Source: Dicaeum eximium
Taxonomy: Eukaryota; Chordata; Aves; Passeriformes; Dicaeidae
NCBI GenBank assembly: GCA_013396995.1
Contig: VWZP01010941.1
Location: 565,655 to 629,654, forward strand
Length of the DNA stretch: 64,000 bases
Direction of reading: 5' to 3'
The notes under the pieces are model-generated. The model was not told the origin of the DNA. It saw only the letters and a program-made list of their open reading frames with translations, and ran no database searches. Positions 24,925-38,459 of this stretch are shown here, piece after piece. Both the position numbers and the translations under genes were made by a program. The stretch's first letter is position 1. The number at the start of each line of letters is the position of its first letter.

Positions 24925-25020
24925 TTTAGACTGTAAGTTCTTGAGAACAGGGACCTTCTCATCTGTAGTGGGAAGAGCCTGGGTGTGATTGTGAAGTACT
25001 GTAAAAACAAAATGATGAAT
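24925..25020 (+). repeat. Ancient L2/L3-type LINE tail
   Basis: The text ttagactgtaagttcttgag followed by aacagggaccttctcatctg resembles the conserved 3' tail shared by old amniote L2/L3 LINEs (gactgtaagctccttgaggg, cagggac), and ends in ...aaaatgatgaatgcc as such tails do. It is short and diverged. Confidence 0.45.
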
Positions 25021-28000
25021 GCCAAGTTGTATCTGAGCTGAGTAATGATGGGGCAGCATATAGATGTGCCATGACATTATGAATTTTCCAAAACACAGGC
25101 GTGGTTGTCTAGCAGTGCCGGAGACAAACCCAGCCAAACGTGAAGGGAGTGCAGCCATGAAGTGTACTGTTCTCATGTTCAAGTGATGATACTGTGAGGT
25201 TAACAAATTAAAGAAAGAAGCAAATTTACCTGTCTAAAATTGTGTTACTTTATTAAACAGTTCTAAAAGCTTTGTCTTTTGTTATTTGTTTTACTTTATG
25301 TTGGTTGGGTTTTTTTTAAGATTTGAGTGGTGAGAGTGGATGAGCTGGTCTTGTTCATAGTCTCTTGTTTCCTGCCTCACAGGCTAGCCAGGTGCTGTCA
25401 TTTTTGTACTGTAGTTCATCTAATGAAATATTTGGGTTTAGGTTAAGGATGATTAAAAAATACCCTGAGTTATCTCTATTGTTCTTCAGTTATATCTTCA
25501 CACAAGTGAAATATGGGCTCACATTTGACCTCTGAGTATGCATTTGAACAGCTACCAAAATTGAAGTCCTGCATTTTTTTGTTATACTGTGTTCCAGGTA
25601 TTGCTAAATGTGTGCAATTTCATTCTACAGAAAGCATCTCTATTACCCTGATTTTTTTTCCTCCATCATTCAATAAAATAGACAAACCTGACTTACATTT
25701 TTGATTGGTTTTGGTTGCTCTAGCCTTGAGTTCAGTTGTCCACTGGAGGCCAGGAATCACAGCTGCCCCTACCCAGATTTTGCACAAATAATAAACGGAA
25801 GGATTTTACTCCCAGAGTTTGGTTGATTTTATTTTTTAATTTCAGTTTGTCTTGTAGTTCAGGTTAGTGGGAGTTTAGGTTAGGTGTTGTCTTCCTGCCC
25901 CTTCCCTACTCAGCTAATCAAACTGGAAAGTAAAGGGGAATATTTTGGGCTCAAAGGCAAACTGTAATTTTAATTAGATATAGTTGTTAAAAGTTCATAT
26001 TTATGTTACATGCCAGGAGTCATTAAGCTCAAGTTCTTAGTAGGCTAATTTGTCCTGCCGTTGATGAATTTGGCTCTTCTGGAGCTTTCGTGGTGCACAT
26101 CTCTCTCTGTGGCTTTGGGGCTGCCCTGCAGGCAGGGGACAGCCTTTGCACTGCCCTGCTGGCTCTTGTCACCAGCATTCTTCGCATGGCAGGAGCTCCC
26201 TGTCTTGTTCTTTGCTGGTTTGGTTATCCCTAAGCAACTTTCCCAGTAGGAAGCCTGGCCTGCAACAGCCGCCAGTGCAGATTCTCCGCTTCACACTCAG
26301 TGGGGCCCCTGGCAAAGCTGATGGCTACAGCTGGCACTTGCCTTTTTCTTGGCTTTCCTTCCTTACTGGTGATCAAACTGTCATGCTTTAGTACCATGTG
26401 CTTGGACTACTAAAGAAGCAAGAGCTGTGGTCAGCCTGAACTTGTCTTGGTACCTGCAGTTTATGTCCAGAGAATTTTTTATTTTAAATTTATTTTTAAA
26501 ATATAGTTGCTGATTTTAGCCAGTACTGTCATATGGGACACACAGTGTTACACAGCACAGAGCACAAACTATCTTCCAGCTGAAACCCACCACATACAGC
26601 CATTTCCCATCTTACTGGGTGTAGCAAATGTATGGTGCTGTCACATTTTCCTAGGTCTGTGTACAATCTGTCAAAATAATTCCTGAGGTCCAACCTCAGT
26701 TCATGGTCCCATTACGTTTCATACGTATCTGTGTGAGGAATTTGAGCTGTGTGATATGAAATATTAACCTAGTAGGGTTGACTGCCAGATGTGACAGCTT
26801 GCACTGTCTGAGATTATAATCTGATCCTGTGTGTATAAGAAATATATATATGGTGTTTTATGTAGGTTTGGAAATGGAATCACTGAACATGTGGATTTAT
26901 ATGGCTAGAGCTGGGTTTTTAATTTTTGAAGCTGCATTGCTTACATCGTTTTCTCTTGGAAAAAAGTACAGGATAATTACTAGTGCTCTGCATTGTCACA
27001 GCCATTATAAATGCTTTACATGACATCTAATAAAGTGTGTTTGCTCACCAGCTATCTTGTGCTCTGAGGCACTCTGACCTTGCCAAAGAAGATGATGTGG
27101 GGTCTTCCCAGGGCACCCAGAGCAGTGGCTGGGTAAACATACTGTTAAAACTTCATTTGGCTGAAGGTGCAGAGTTTGGAGTGGGGTTGCCCTTGTTTGT
27201 ATGCTGCCTGTGTAGGGAAATCCACATGCAATACCCCACTCACACACCTTTGTTCGGAGCACTGCTCCCTCTGCTACACAGGAGAGTGGGGAGGGAGGCT
27301 GCTTTTAGGATGGGGAGCCTGATCCTTTTGCTAGACGTGGAGCACTGCAGAAGCTGTTAGTGTAAATAGGCACTGGATGTTAGCTGTTATTTCCCTCCAT
27401 GGATGTCACACAGTACTTTTGTGACCCTGACCTGCCATGCCAGGGCCTGGCATGGTGCTGCTGTGTCTGTGTGAGGACGTGCCTGAATCCTGCCAAGGTG
27501 TCTGGTTTACCTTTGCCATGGACTCAGTGGCTCGGAAACCTCTGCACCCCTGTGTGTAGTGCAGCCCAGCCTGAACATTCGCAGGGTCCATGTCAGATAC
27601 CCTGGTCTTGCCAGTTAAGATACAGTAGAGAAGAGATCTTGCTGAGGGTGGATGGATAATACATTTTTATTGCCTGTGTTTGATACAGGAGTTGAAGCCT
27701 GTCTGCCTGCCCCACTCCAGCTGTGTATTTTATTTTATGCAGTAGGCTAAAGATCAGGTTTTCCTGCAACTAATTTACAAGCTGCTTTATTCCCAGAGAT
27801 TATATGTGTTGTGATGGGCCTTTAGACTCATAGTAGTTAGAAGATTTAGACTGTGTATACCTTAAATATCTCTTATCTGGCACATGTTAGAAGAAAATAT
27901 AATTAAATTCTATTTGGCTGTAATGCAGTTATGAATGACAGCCAAAGCTGTAGATGGAAAGACAGTAGGTAAAACTGATCCCCTTTTAAATAAATGCCAT

Positions 28001-28189
28001 GTTGGGCTCTTCATTTTTGGTTTTGCAATTTGAGTTTTCAGTTTTCAAGGTACCTGGTGTCTGGCGCACCACTTTAATAAAGTAAACAGCTTCAAAACAT
28101 GAAAGCCTTGAGGCAGAGGCCATGCATATATGCCATGGAATTGGCAGTGTGGGCACTGGCTTGCTCTTAAATATTTCAACTTCTTTGAT

Positions 28190-28420
28190 TTTTGCCTTTC
28201 ACTCAAAAGCTTGGAAAGGGAAGGTTACCAAATGCGTGTTTACTCGAAGCACACAACCTGCTTAGCTGCAATTATCTCCTAATCTGGTCCTTCCGAGTTT
28301 CTCTGGTCTCGCAGGTAAATACGGATTTATCCATTTTTCAAGGCATATTATTTACCTCATTAAGTGTGTGTTTTGGCACGTGCATTATTTACCTGACGGA
28401 CTAACGGATGGGAGAGAGCA
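28190..28420. promoter_or_regulatory. Candidate conserved noncoding element in ERI3 intron 1
   Basis: This segment combines AT-rich homeodomain-type cores (ctgcaattatctcctaatct) with an unusual number of surviving CpGs (ctcgaag, tccgag, ctcgcag, tacgga, gcacgtgc, gacgga, aacgga) in a surrounding where CpG is rare. That pattern is typical of constrained or unmethylated enhancers. It also contains a donor-like gcag|gtaaat at 28313-28314, but no coherent exon was found. Conservation was not tested. Confidence 0.35.
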
Positions 28421-29739
28421 AATGCTGTCTTTTGTGCAAACAGTGACTTTGTTCGTGAGCAGCAAGTCCCCATTTTGCCATGGCCACTTTGTCTCCGTGT
28501 CTCACAGTGGGTGCTTCCATCCCTTCATGGTAGAGCAAAAAGCCAGCACAGGTGTGGAGGGGGGCCATGCTCATAAAAGGGCAGGTGGGTGGCATGTCAA
28601 GTGATGGAGTTCTTCTACGAGCAGTGGGACCAACTGTGAGGATAGATTTAAATATCTTATGTAGCATGATGTGTGTGTATATATATGCATACACAGTTAG
28701 AGGGCGTACTCCTATCCTTGTTCAAGAGGACTGAGTTGGTGCAATTTGCTTGTTTAGCTATCAGACCCTGTACCCACCCATGTAACACCATGAGCTGGTC
28801 TTGAATTCTCATCCCTGTAGATCTATTAACAGCCCTGAGGCTGACCCGTCTTGGGTAGTGACAATCCTGGCAACTTTTTCATGCATAGTTTTAGAAGAAA
28901 AGTAGCAGGAAGGGAAATCCAGGTAGTTTCAACATGGATAATGCAATTTATTAAATAGTGTTTGTTAGATGAAAGTATCAAAAGGTGATGGCTGAGTGAG
29001 GTATTTCTTTGGGAGGAAGATTGTAGCCTATAGGGTCCTGCTTGCCTTTTACAGTTCCTGCAGCCCCTGTGTGGGATTAGTTGAACTGATATTCTCCTCT
29101 GACAGAAATACCTGAAGTAAGGAGTGGAGTGTAGCACTAAAATCATATCTCTGAGAAACCTCATATTCAGAGCAAACGAGAACTTTCCTGGGGAGGAGCC
29201 TTCCAGCCACCAGCCACCTGGATTTGTAATCGAAGTGCCATGTTTTGGTGCAACTGGCAGATGTTTCGGGGCCAAGCTGTTTGGATAAGTTGTAGTGTTG
29301 GTATGTGTACTGCTGTGTTTAATTTTTACCATGTATCAGAAACTGCATTGTATATGAAAAGATAAAAGGCCTCAGAAATTTCAACAGCGCTTAGACTGGA
29401 TATTCTGTGTTTTAGTTGGTTTGTGTTATGTTCTGCTATAATGAGGTTCAGCGGTGGGGTGTGATCTGGTGCCTGAAGCCATGGCTGTTGTGTATCTCAT
29501 AGTCCTTAATTTAGAGTTGTTTGCAGTTTCAGTTGCCTGTGATTCTGGACACCTGAAGCTCAATCTAAATGTCATCTGTTGTGCTTAGAGCAGGATACTG
29601 TGTTATTTCAGGTTTGTGATACTGGAACCTCCACTGGGAAGCACAAAGGGAATCCCTGTCAGAGGAGGACACTGAACAGATACCAATAGAGATGAGATGT
29701 ATGTGTGCATGAGTAACGTGAGTCTCTCTTCAGTTTCAG

Positions 29740-30008
29740 ATGCCTCTGGATGTTCAATGATAGCACTTCTCCATACTGGAGCAGCAAAGTTTCCCCAAAA
29801 CTTACTTTCAAGGTCAAGACAAGCTGTGTCCCCCCTCTTCCCAGCTGGTGTTCTTGAAGGGTTCAGCTCCATTGTAAGCAGGAAACTGGCGTCCCACGGC
29901 TTTGGAGCTTCCATGGCAGCAATGTCATCCTTCCCTCCACAAAGATATCACTACTTCTTAGTGCTGGATTTTGAGGCTACTTGTGATAAACCGCAGATTC
30001 ATCCTCAG
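29740..30008 (+). CDS. ERI3: ERI3 coding exon (N-terminal tail and ExoI motif)
   Basis: ERI3 is a DEDDh-family 3'-5' exoribonuclease related to ERI1. This exon encodes the conserved N-terminal extension (DASGCSMIALLHTGAAKF, then KLASHGFGASMAAM) and the start of the nuclease domain, SFPPQRYHYFLVLDFEATCD. The catalytic ExoI pair is Asp at 29967-29969 and Glu at 29973-29975. The acceptor is ttcag|at at 29739/29740, which splits an Asp codon after its first base. The donor is cctcag|gtaaat at 30008/30009, phase 0. An in-frame ATG at 29913 (MAAMSS) could start a shorter isoform, but its context is weak at -3. The match to human ERI3 as I remember it is close, with small changes such as MSSFPP for MVSFPP. 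The true start lies in an upstream exon. Confidence 0.96.
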
Positions 30009-30405
30009 GTAAATAGTTAATCCTGTTAATGATTGCCTTGCAAGTTGCTGCTGCTCTTCTGAGAGGAAAAAATACAGTGCTGGCTCACTAATTTTTTCTG
30101 GTTTGTCCCACCTCCTTTCTGTTGCTAGTTCTCCAGGGCTCTTGCCAGTCACCTGCTGTCTCAGGAGCAGTGCCAGGACTGTTTGGTGGGAATGGATAAA
30201 GAAGTCTGATTTCCATCAAGGAAGTGACAATTCATGTGTTATTGAAAAAAATTTTAAGTCATGTATACTTGTCACTTGTCTGAACTGGGAGGGGTCTAAA
30301 AGTTTTTGGCTGGAAACTTGCATTAATAGATGGCAACTGTGTTTGATTCTGCAAGGAAAAAGGAAAGAGGCTGTTGGTAGTGAACAGCTTTAGGAAAAGA
30401 ATATT

Positions 30406-30648
30406 TTGAATGATGGGAATATGTGCAACATGATGGCATTTCTAAGTAGAGAAGAAAAACAGTTTGTAGATAATTTCAGCAAGATCAGATATCTTGCCTG
30501 GGTTTTAACTCTGGAGTGTAATGAGACACGAAGAGTTCAGCTTCAGAGAGATCTTCCAGTGCTCTACCACGTGAGACATACAGAGATCCAGATGAAGTAC
30601 AGAGCTTTTCTGCAAACAGTTCTTCCACAGTACTCTAGAGCAGATTAG
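30406..30648 (+). other. Unrecognised 80-codon open frame in ERI3 intron 2
   Basis: The frame begins MNDGNMCNMMAFLSREEKQF and ends QTVLPQYSRAD. Its composition is mixed and protein-like, rich in charged residues and Leu, with no low complexity. I do not recognise the family and see no clear acceptor, donor, poly(A) tail or target-site duplication. The same frame is blocked by a stop at 30394. Its length is not exceptional by chance. It could be a fragment of a processed retrocopy, an unannotated exon, or noise. Confidence 0.2.
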
Positions 30649-33600
30649 TAAAAATTTTCTCAGTTGTCATCAGGATGGGCCTAGGTTTTCAACTGGAACA
30701 CTGTACTAAAGAGAAAAAAACCCCATGATTTTAGGTTGGTAGCGAACAAACAGAATTTCTGAGTCTAAAGTGGACTCAACCTCCTCTGCCAAGTAATTGG
30801 TCTGCACATGTTGGTAATACCTGCATTGGGTCACAACAAATTCCTTTTGCTTTTTTTGTCTCTATGAAAGGCTTAAGCAGTTTTCAGCGTGGTGTCTCGT
30901 TACTGAAGTGACTCAATGCAGCATGTTCATTTCCCAGTGCTGCTGTGGTTTCCCTTGCGCTTGCCCTAACTAAGGGTTGGTGCAAGTTGGGATCAAACCT
31001 GACTCCTGTCTTCCCCAGTAGTGCCTTGGTGGGTGCTGCCTGTTCTTCGTGTTTCTTGAAAAATGGATAGCAAATTCCCTGCTCTTTTGCTGGCTCTTTG
31101 TGGGAGGCTGTTGTGGCTCTGCATCCAGTTCTACTAGCAGGCTCTTAACCGCTCCCCAAGTGAGATGTCGGGCTATTTCCTGCATGCTCTGCCTCGGGTG
31201 CACAGACCTGTCAAAGCTGTAAATTGGATCTACCTTGTCCCTTTGGATATGGGCTTGGTCTGTGCACATTTTGATGCAAAACCATGATGCATGTGGAGCT
31301 GGTTTACAACTAGCAGTAAAAAGGAGCATGAGTGGAATATGATTACTACTGTTTTAAGGAGCTTTGTCCCCAAGTCCTTGCCAGGGAAAGTAATGGTCTG
31401 GGCCAATGCAGATCTGCTATATATTTTGTTGGTGAGATAGCACCTTTAAGGTGGAGATGTTCTTCAGTGTTGTTTTTCCAGTCTGCTGTGTTCAGTGCCT
31501 GTCTGCATCATATAGTGTGTTGAAAGGGCTGTCAGTCCCTCACATCTTCACCAACAAATTAGTTTGATAAATAAAGAAATTACTTTTGCTGCGTGGGGCT
31601 CAATGTAGCTGGAAAGGCTGAAGGTGCCTGCCAAAATCAGGAAACTTTATAAAACGAGACTTCAGTTGATGCCATTACCTAGCTCTTAAGTCTTTGCTGA
31701 CCAGCATGGCTTTTGTCCTCTTCATTGCTAGGCTGTATGTCACGGTGAGCAAACTGTGCCATGCATTTCAGTGGTGTTTCTGCAAAGTTTCAGTGACAGG
31801 ATCTTTCACTGTAGGATTGATAGGCAGGTTTTGGAGGTTTGGTCTGAGGTCAGAGCTGGGAGCTGGAAATGATCAGGTGCTGATCTTCACTGTTGTACTG
31901 ATAATTTTTTTGCTTTTATTTTAATACCTGCAAAATAGAAGTCTAGATACAATGAAATTCAAATGCATTGGGATTTGATGAGAAGGCTGTGTATACAGAG
32001 CTAAGCTAAGCTGTGATCCACAATGCTTTAAGTGGGTAGGCATAGCTGTAAATTCAACCAGTTCAGCCTAAAAATCTTGCAAGAGTTCACTTGCCACCAT
32101 ACAGCACATTCCACATTTCTCACTCACTGCTCTTCAAAATATGCTGGCTTCTTACAAGAAACTACTGAAAGAGCTATCTTTTTATGTACACTAAGATGTG
32201 TGACTGCCACATCTGCTCCCCCTCCCGCTGTATTTACTCGTGCTCCTCTGTAACTGGCAGCCTTGCTGGCTTTATCCCAGGGGAAGTCCTTCATGCTCAT
32301 TCGTGAGCCCTGAAGACCCCTTCATTTCCATTCCCTTTCACATTGCCCGATCTCTCTCGGAGGTCTCGTGGTATGGCCTCTGTAATGGGGATCAAGGAGG
32401 GTCAAGGACAGTGGTATTCCCCTAGGAAGCCATCTGCAGTGTGGCTCTGGTGGCTGGGGCTGCTGGCTGAGTGCCTTTTGACCACTGTCCTGTGCTTTAC
32501 CACTCACTCCTGTGTCGGGCATCGAGTCCTTTATATTCCTGCCCTATACCCACAAAGGAATGGGAGCATCCTTGCAGCCCTGACTTCTGATTGCTTTCAG
32601 AATATACGCCCCTCCATCAAAGTGCTTGTTTATATACACATAGAAACTGCTTAGCTTTATTGGTTTTCTGGATGTATGCATGAATAATGGGACCATCCCA
32701 GAGAGAAAAGAAGGTGGTGGGGGGTTTTAACTGCACAGTCTGTGTCATGTAGTGTTTTAGCCAGCCAAAGGTCATTAGGGGTTGGCAGTAAGAGATGTTT
32801 ATGGCTGGCCTCTCGCATCTCTTTAAAGCTTACCTTGTGCATTTGGAATGTGATCCGAAGCCCAGTGGGGTCAGTTGGGAGCTGTCATTCTGTGAAGGTC
32901 GGTGGACCCTGAACGGTGGTGGTGTGTTTCATTTTTCGGCTCTGAGTTTTTTCTTTTACTGTCTGGTAAGAGTTTATAAGTACCTTCTGCTTTTATACAC
33001 TGTCAGCCCATAGAGCAGGGTGCATATGGAGCTTTAGCTTCATGAGAAGATGCATTAATAAGCAGGAGTCTTGCTCTTTTGTCCCTTTGTCCTTGTAGAC
33101 ACTGATGTTTATGATGGTCAGTGCTTTCAATGACTGTGTTAAGCAGCTCCACAGACTCAGGTCTGTGGCTGCCTTTATTAATGCAGTAAGAAGGTGTGCC
33201 TCTTTCAGTCAGCAAGCCAAGTATCTTGCCTTCGACTTCAGCTGAGTGGATAAAAAGAAATTATTTGTTTTAAATATAAAAAGTCTGAAGGTAGACATCA
33301 GATCTGTTCAAAGCTGAATTTGAAATTAGCCTTCTATATATGATGTTAATCTCTAATCTATTAAAACCACTTAAATGAAAATCGAATAAAATTCAAGCTG
33401 TGTATGTCTGCTGCTAGGAAGTATAAAAGAGCATCAGACCTCTGACTTGGTGGAAGGAGTTGGATCTAGGAGTAGCTAAGCTGATAAATGAGCTTTTGGT
33501 AATGATAAAGTTGCATTTTCTCATGTCAGTTTTTTCAGGTGTTCAGTGTCTCAGATGCACTCAAATTGGTAATCATTTGGGAAGTAGAAATTTGCCTGTT

Positions 33601-35034
33601 TCAGACTCTCTGTAAAGGGAAGATATGCAATGTTCAGATTTTCTCATTGCTGAAGAAGTTTGTGACCAGAAGCAGAAGAATAAATTGTTTACAGACAATG
33701 CTTTCTGTGTCCTCCTAAACAGTACTTTTAAAATGCAAAAATATCTTGATTTTTTTGTTAGTGTATCCTAGATACTTCAACTCTATTTAGCATGCATTTA
33801 CACTGTTATTTTGGGAGAGTTTTTAATTATAATTGCTATCAAATGAAACTGGATATACTAATAAATACAAAACATCACTCACCATTTCAACATAAAACCA
33901 TAAACAGTGACACTGGCTAAGCACATGTTCAGCGACTAATATATTTTTAAGTGTTTAAACAAATCTGGATGATCACAGTACATATTGTGATTGGCAAAAG
34001 TATTAACAAATAGGAGCCAGTCTTTATGTAAGATAATATTAAGTACAAATGCAGGAGAAGGTTATATCAGATTCAGTCTGTATTTCATTGAGTGCTGCTG
34101 TAAAGAGCATTACACGTGTTTTCCCTTGAACATCCGTCTCACATCCAGCTCGCAGTCACGGGCAGGTACAGCTGGAGTGGCTGTGATGATCTGTACAGCT
34201 GCCTGTCCTGCTCCATCCACGATCTTGTTACCGCAGCAGGGACAACCGAGTCCTGTGGCTCTGCTCCTGAGGTGCTGTGATTTACAGACTGACCTTGTAG
34301 TGGGAATGGATGTTGATTCCCACCAAATTTAGGCTGTATCAACAGACATGCAGTCCCTGCCAAGCTCTCTGCGTAGGGTGACTAGATAGAGGATAGGGAA
34401 GCTGCCTTGGGAGCCATAGCTGAAGCGACTTTGTAGGAGGAATATGTCCTTGAAATCACAAACTTGCTGCAGGAGAGGGCGATGGAGGGATCACTCATCT
34501 GCTGGGGAGCAGGCTGTAAGGTACTTTCCGTGTGCTTTCCATCATTTTCTGTGGAGACTGCATCAAGGCAATCCCAGCTGAAGGCCAGGATGGGAATGCA
34601 GGTGTCTCACACAGTAACAGACATTGTCACAATCCTACCCAGAGGTGCATAAAGGATGTGTGTGCACCTGTGCCTGCCTGTTCTAGCTAGACATCCCCAC
34701 GTAGCAGCTTTCTTCTTGCACTGTTCTTGTGTGGCTGTTAAGCTTAATGCACTAGAAACACCTGCCAAAATCTTTATTGAGGATGATCATGAGTTGCTGA
34801 AAAAGAAAGAAATTGAGGCTTGTTTCCCATGGCAACTTTAACTCAGCATAAGTATTACAGTGGAATATTAATCTGCAATTACCTATGTTCATGCATCTTA
34901 GGCTTGGGTGTAGTTTTAATTACCTACTTCTCAATTCATCTTTTTACATTGCTGTTTCTAGAGAAATGCTGTTAAAAATGCATGTAACATAGGGAATTAA
35001 AAGTTTTTTTTTCTTTTTACTACAAGTAAGTAAA

Positions 35035-35049
35035 TATATATATATATTT
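35035..35049. repeat. (TA)n microsatellite
   Basis: A short pure TA dinucleotide run within aagtaaatatatatatatat. It is a simple repeat in an intron with no other signal. Confidence 0.7.
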
Positions 35050-37439
35050 ATTGCCTCTTTGCCAGTTATGGTCGTTATTATGCCATTGTTCTTACATCAG
35101 AATGCTTTAAGTTCCTAGAGTGCCAGGAAACAGTTAATATAAGAGCCCTTTCAAATGGATTGTCCTGTTTGTACTGAGTTTTTGAACAAACTTCTTTAGG
35201 CCTTGTAGCTTTAGAGGGTTACACTGCACCTGGTGTCTCAGACCTGCACTCATTTTGCCTTGGAGAGCTCCCTCATTCTCCCAGTAAGTGGGGACAGCCT
35301 TGCTGTGACCCATATCAATCTGACAGGGTGGGTTATGACTTCAGGCAACAGAATTAGCTGTATTTATTTAAAACCTGATGACCTAGAGAACGTGAACAGT
35401 TATTGAACCCAAATCTCCTGGAGAGCACAACCAGGAGACCACCAGGCAAGACTTCTGATGTATGAAAAAAAATTGAAAGCAAATTTTTTAGTTAGAGATA
35501 TAAACCCAGCATTATTGTAGCAACAAGTCTAAAATACCAAAGAGCTCGGGTGGCCAATGGCTGCAGTCCTAACCTGACCTAACCTGCTCAGCTTTTGGCT
35601 GGTTATTGACAGGCTGATGAGATGACTACTTTAAAGCAATCAGTCATGTTGCCCTTTCCCTCGCAGTGTGCGGAGACCCCACATCAGTTATGCATCCCGG
35701 CATGTAATTCCCCACCTGTGCTGTTTGAACACTGTATCCTTAGCTGTGCAAACATTACACATATTTTAGGTGACAAGTTGCAAAGTTAAGTAGACTTGTT
35801 GTTACAGCAGAAAGTAGTTGAGGGGCAGTCACCCTGAAAAGAAAAGATCCAGGCTAGCTCAGGAATGTGCAAGTCTGCTGGATTGTTTGCCTCTCCATAA
35901 AGCCGCTGATGAAGGCTACGTGTGCTTCTTGAAATACTCCCATCATGTGCATTTCTGGAGTGAAGGGGATGCGTGTCACAGGTTGGTGTATTTGCTGTGC
36001 TTGTCCTGCTGTGTGCGTGGCCCTGTGTGGTTGTCAATGATCGGTGCCTGCTGCTCTTTCACAGCCTCTGAGGTATGGGAAGTATTTTGCATCACTCCCA
36101 CCATAATGTTTTAAAGCTAGGCAGTATTCTTTCATGGCATGGTGCCCATCTAGTGCTACTTGGGGATGGTGCTTTTCAGGCTGCTGTGGTTCCTGAGAAA
36201 TTGTCTTTGCTGTGTTAAAGTGGTCTTGTCTTAGCTTTGAACAAAACCTTCCTGATAAAGAAGCAATGCAACTCAGCTCTTTTAGTGAGAAGGACACAGG
36301 ATGTACCTAAATCTTGTGGGCTTTTCCCCTTTATGCCAAGCTTGCTGTGCAACCGTCCCTGTGTTGTCTTTGTTGGTCTGTGCACTTGTTAGCTGGCAAA
36401 ATAACTCTTCCTAACATTTAGTTCTTCTGTGTCAGGCAGAAATGTGCTGTCATCAGCAGCTAGTTGTGATGTCTGTAAAACCCTGGGTATTCATTTACAT
36501 GCACTAATGTGCCCTTTCTACCCATCCCAGATGTTTTAGTGTCGTTGGGAACATTGATCATTTGTCCTGCTCAATATCAGGTGAAGAGGTTGGGACTTGA
36601 AATGATCTGATAATTCTGCAACAGGGACTGCACAGGCTGTTTGCCATGGAGAGGAGTGGATGTGAGAAAGGATATAGTGTAGTTTCCATCTTGCAGTGGA
36701 AAGGTAATACTTGGAAATGTGTGTGTGCTGTTTTTAGCCTGATCTGAGTGCTAAACTTCCCTCAAACTGTCAAGCTTAAATTGTTGGCTGTGTCAGTAGA
36801 GATGTTTTGGGTGGTTAAATATATGTCAATAGTGCTTGAAGAAACACGTTGAAGTGTTGATATCTGATGGTCTCTCTTTCTCCTCCCATGTGTGAAAAGA
36901 GGAGGGAGATTCTGCCTTATTCTTGATGTCTGGGTCCTGCTGGAAAGATCAAAATAGCTTAGTGGGAGAGATGATACTGGTGGTGAGAGGCAGGAACCAG
37001 CCTGAGAGGAAATGATTGCTGAAAGTTTTGTTAAGTATAGCAGGACAAGGGTTGTGAGCCTGCTGTCAAGATTTCGGGTGCAATGGCAGGCATAAAAAAT
37101 TCCCAAGGATCACAGTGGTAAGTTTAGGAGAAAAGTGTCATTTGCGAGACGTGGATCCTCCTTTTGTTGGCCCTGTAAGAAGGGACTTGAGCTGATGAAG
37201 TACTTCACTTTGTATTCCATACTCTTTAGAAGAAAAAAAAAGATACTATTTCAAGAGGGTGAATAAGAGAATCACTGTGTCCAGGGGTCTACAAAATGCA
37301 GCTGTGAGTGCAGGCTGGATGGCATTGGGGTTGTGTTTAGTGCAGTGATGAGAGGTGTATATAGGATGAGGTCTTTGTTGCAGAAATGAGAAAGGCAATG
37401 TTCTGGCCTGTGTCTGCTGTGAGTAGGAAGAGCAGTTGG

Positions 37440-37680
37440 GAATTTAAACAACAGCAAGGGAAATTCAGATTAGACATTAGGAAAAACTTTCCAATGATAA
37501 GACTAATGAAACAGGAGGATAGAGTGAGTGCCTGGGGAGTATGTGAGTCTCTCTTATTGGAGTCGGTAAAAACAGCCTAGACAAAGTCAGAAATTATTTA
37601 GGGGGTGATGATGCTGCCCTCAGGCAGGTGCATGGACTAGATGTCTCTTTTAAATCTGAAGCTCCTGGAGGCATGTGATT
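37440..37680 (+). repeat. Old CR1 LINE 3' fragment, plus strand
   Basis: The text agggaaattcagattagaca followed by ttaggaaaaactttcc, later cctagacaaagtcagaaatt, and then gcatggactagatgtctctt matches the sense CR1 3' region (aaattcaggttagacattag, gaaaaactttct, ctggactagatgacctc). It is diverged and truncated at the 5' side. Confidence 0.7.
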
Positions 37681-38459
37681 AGATGGGGATTTCAGCTTCT
37701 ATTAAAGAAAGAGAAATGGTCCCTCACCCTCAGAGTTGTAAGGCAGCACTGGGAAATAAGAGCCACGTTTGATGTCATTGCAGAACCCAAAATGCAACTC
37801 AAAATTTATCTTTGAGGAAATCCAGCCTTTGACATTAGGCTTCAATCCCTGAGTGTTGGGGGTAGGCAGTGTGATTCACCTGAGAGCAGGGGGAAGAAGG
37901 AACATTGGATAATCAATGGTCAGGCAGTAGAATTTTTCTTCATGTCATCTTATCTGTTTCATGTTCTTCCCATATTCCTTCCAGTTCTCTTGTGTTTTGT
38001 TTTTGATCTATATTTCCCTTCACGCTTTTTTAGGATATAGTAGTACTTTTAAATGTATCAAATTGTTAGGTGTGTGCTTATGTGTATTTTAAGCTAGGTA
38101 GTGATGGAAAAAATAAATTTGGAGGTCAGCTGCTTCTTTAAAGACATTTTGGTTCAATCAGTGCACAGAGTAACTTAGCCAGGACTGAGGCGCTGAGAGG
38201 CTCCACAGTGTGTGTGCAGGCAGACATCCTTTGGAAAGCCAGCATAGCCCTGATTCAGCAGAAGTCCTGCTATTCCGCACTGGAGAGGTGTTGCCTTTAT
38301 GGTACTTGTTTTGGTTAGTTTAATAAAAATTTAGAAGTGGGGAAAAGACCTATGAGGTCATCTTGGTTACTGCCCCTGAGGGCCAGTGCAAGGCTGCTCA
38401 CTTGGAAATGGCTTTAGTTAAAATAATAATTAAGGCAGAGGATGGGAACTGAGGAGGCA

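Larger units (their letters stand above)
20640..29739 (+). other. ERI3 intron 1 (start inferred)
   Basis: If the donor at 20640 (ccg|gtgagg) is real, this is a 9.1-kb first intron ending at the ttcag acceptor at 29739. It has T-rich low-complexity runs (21886-21914, 22712-22729), a CR1 relic at 23.3-23.6 kb, an L2/L3-type tail near 24.95 kb and a CpG-retaining candidate regulatory segment at 28.19-28.42 kb. No other coding exon was recognised. A 114-codon hydrophobic open frame at 23853-24197 looks like chance. Confidence 0.5.
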
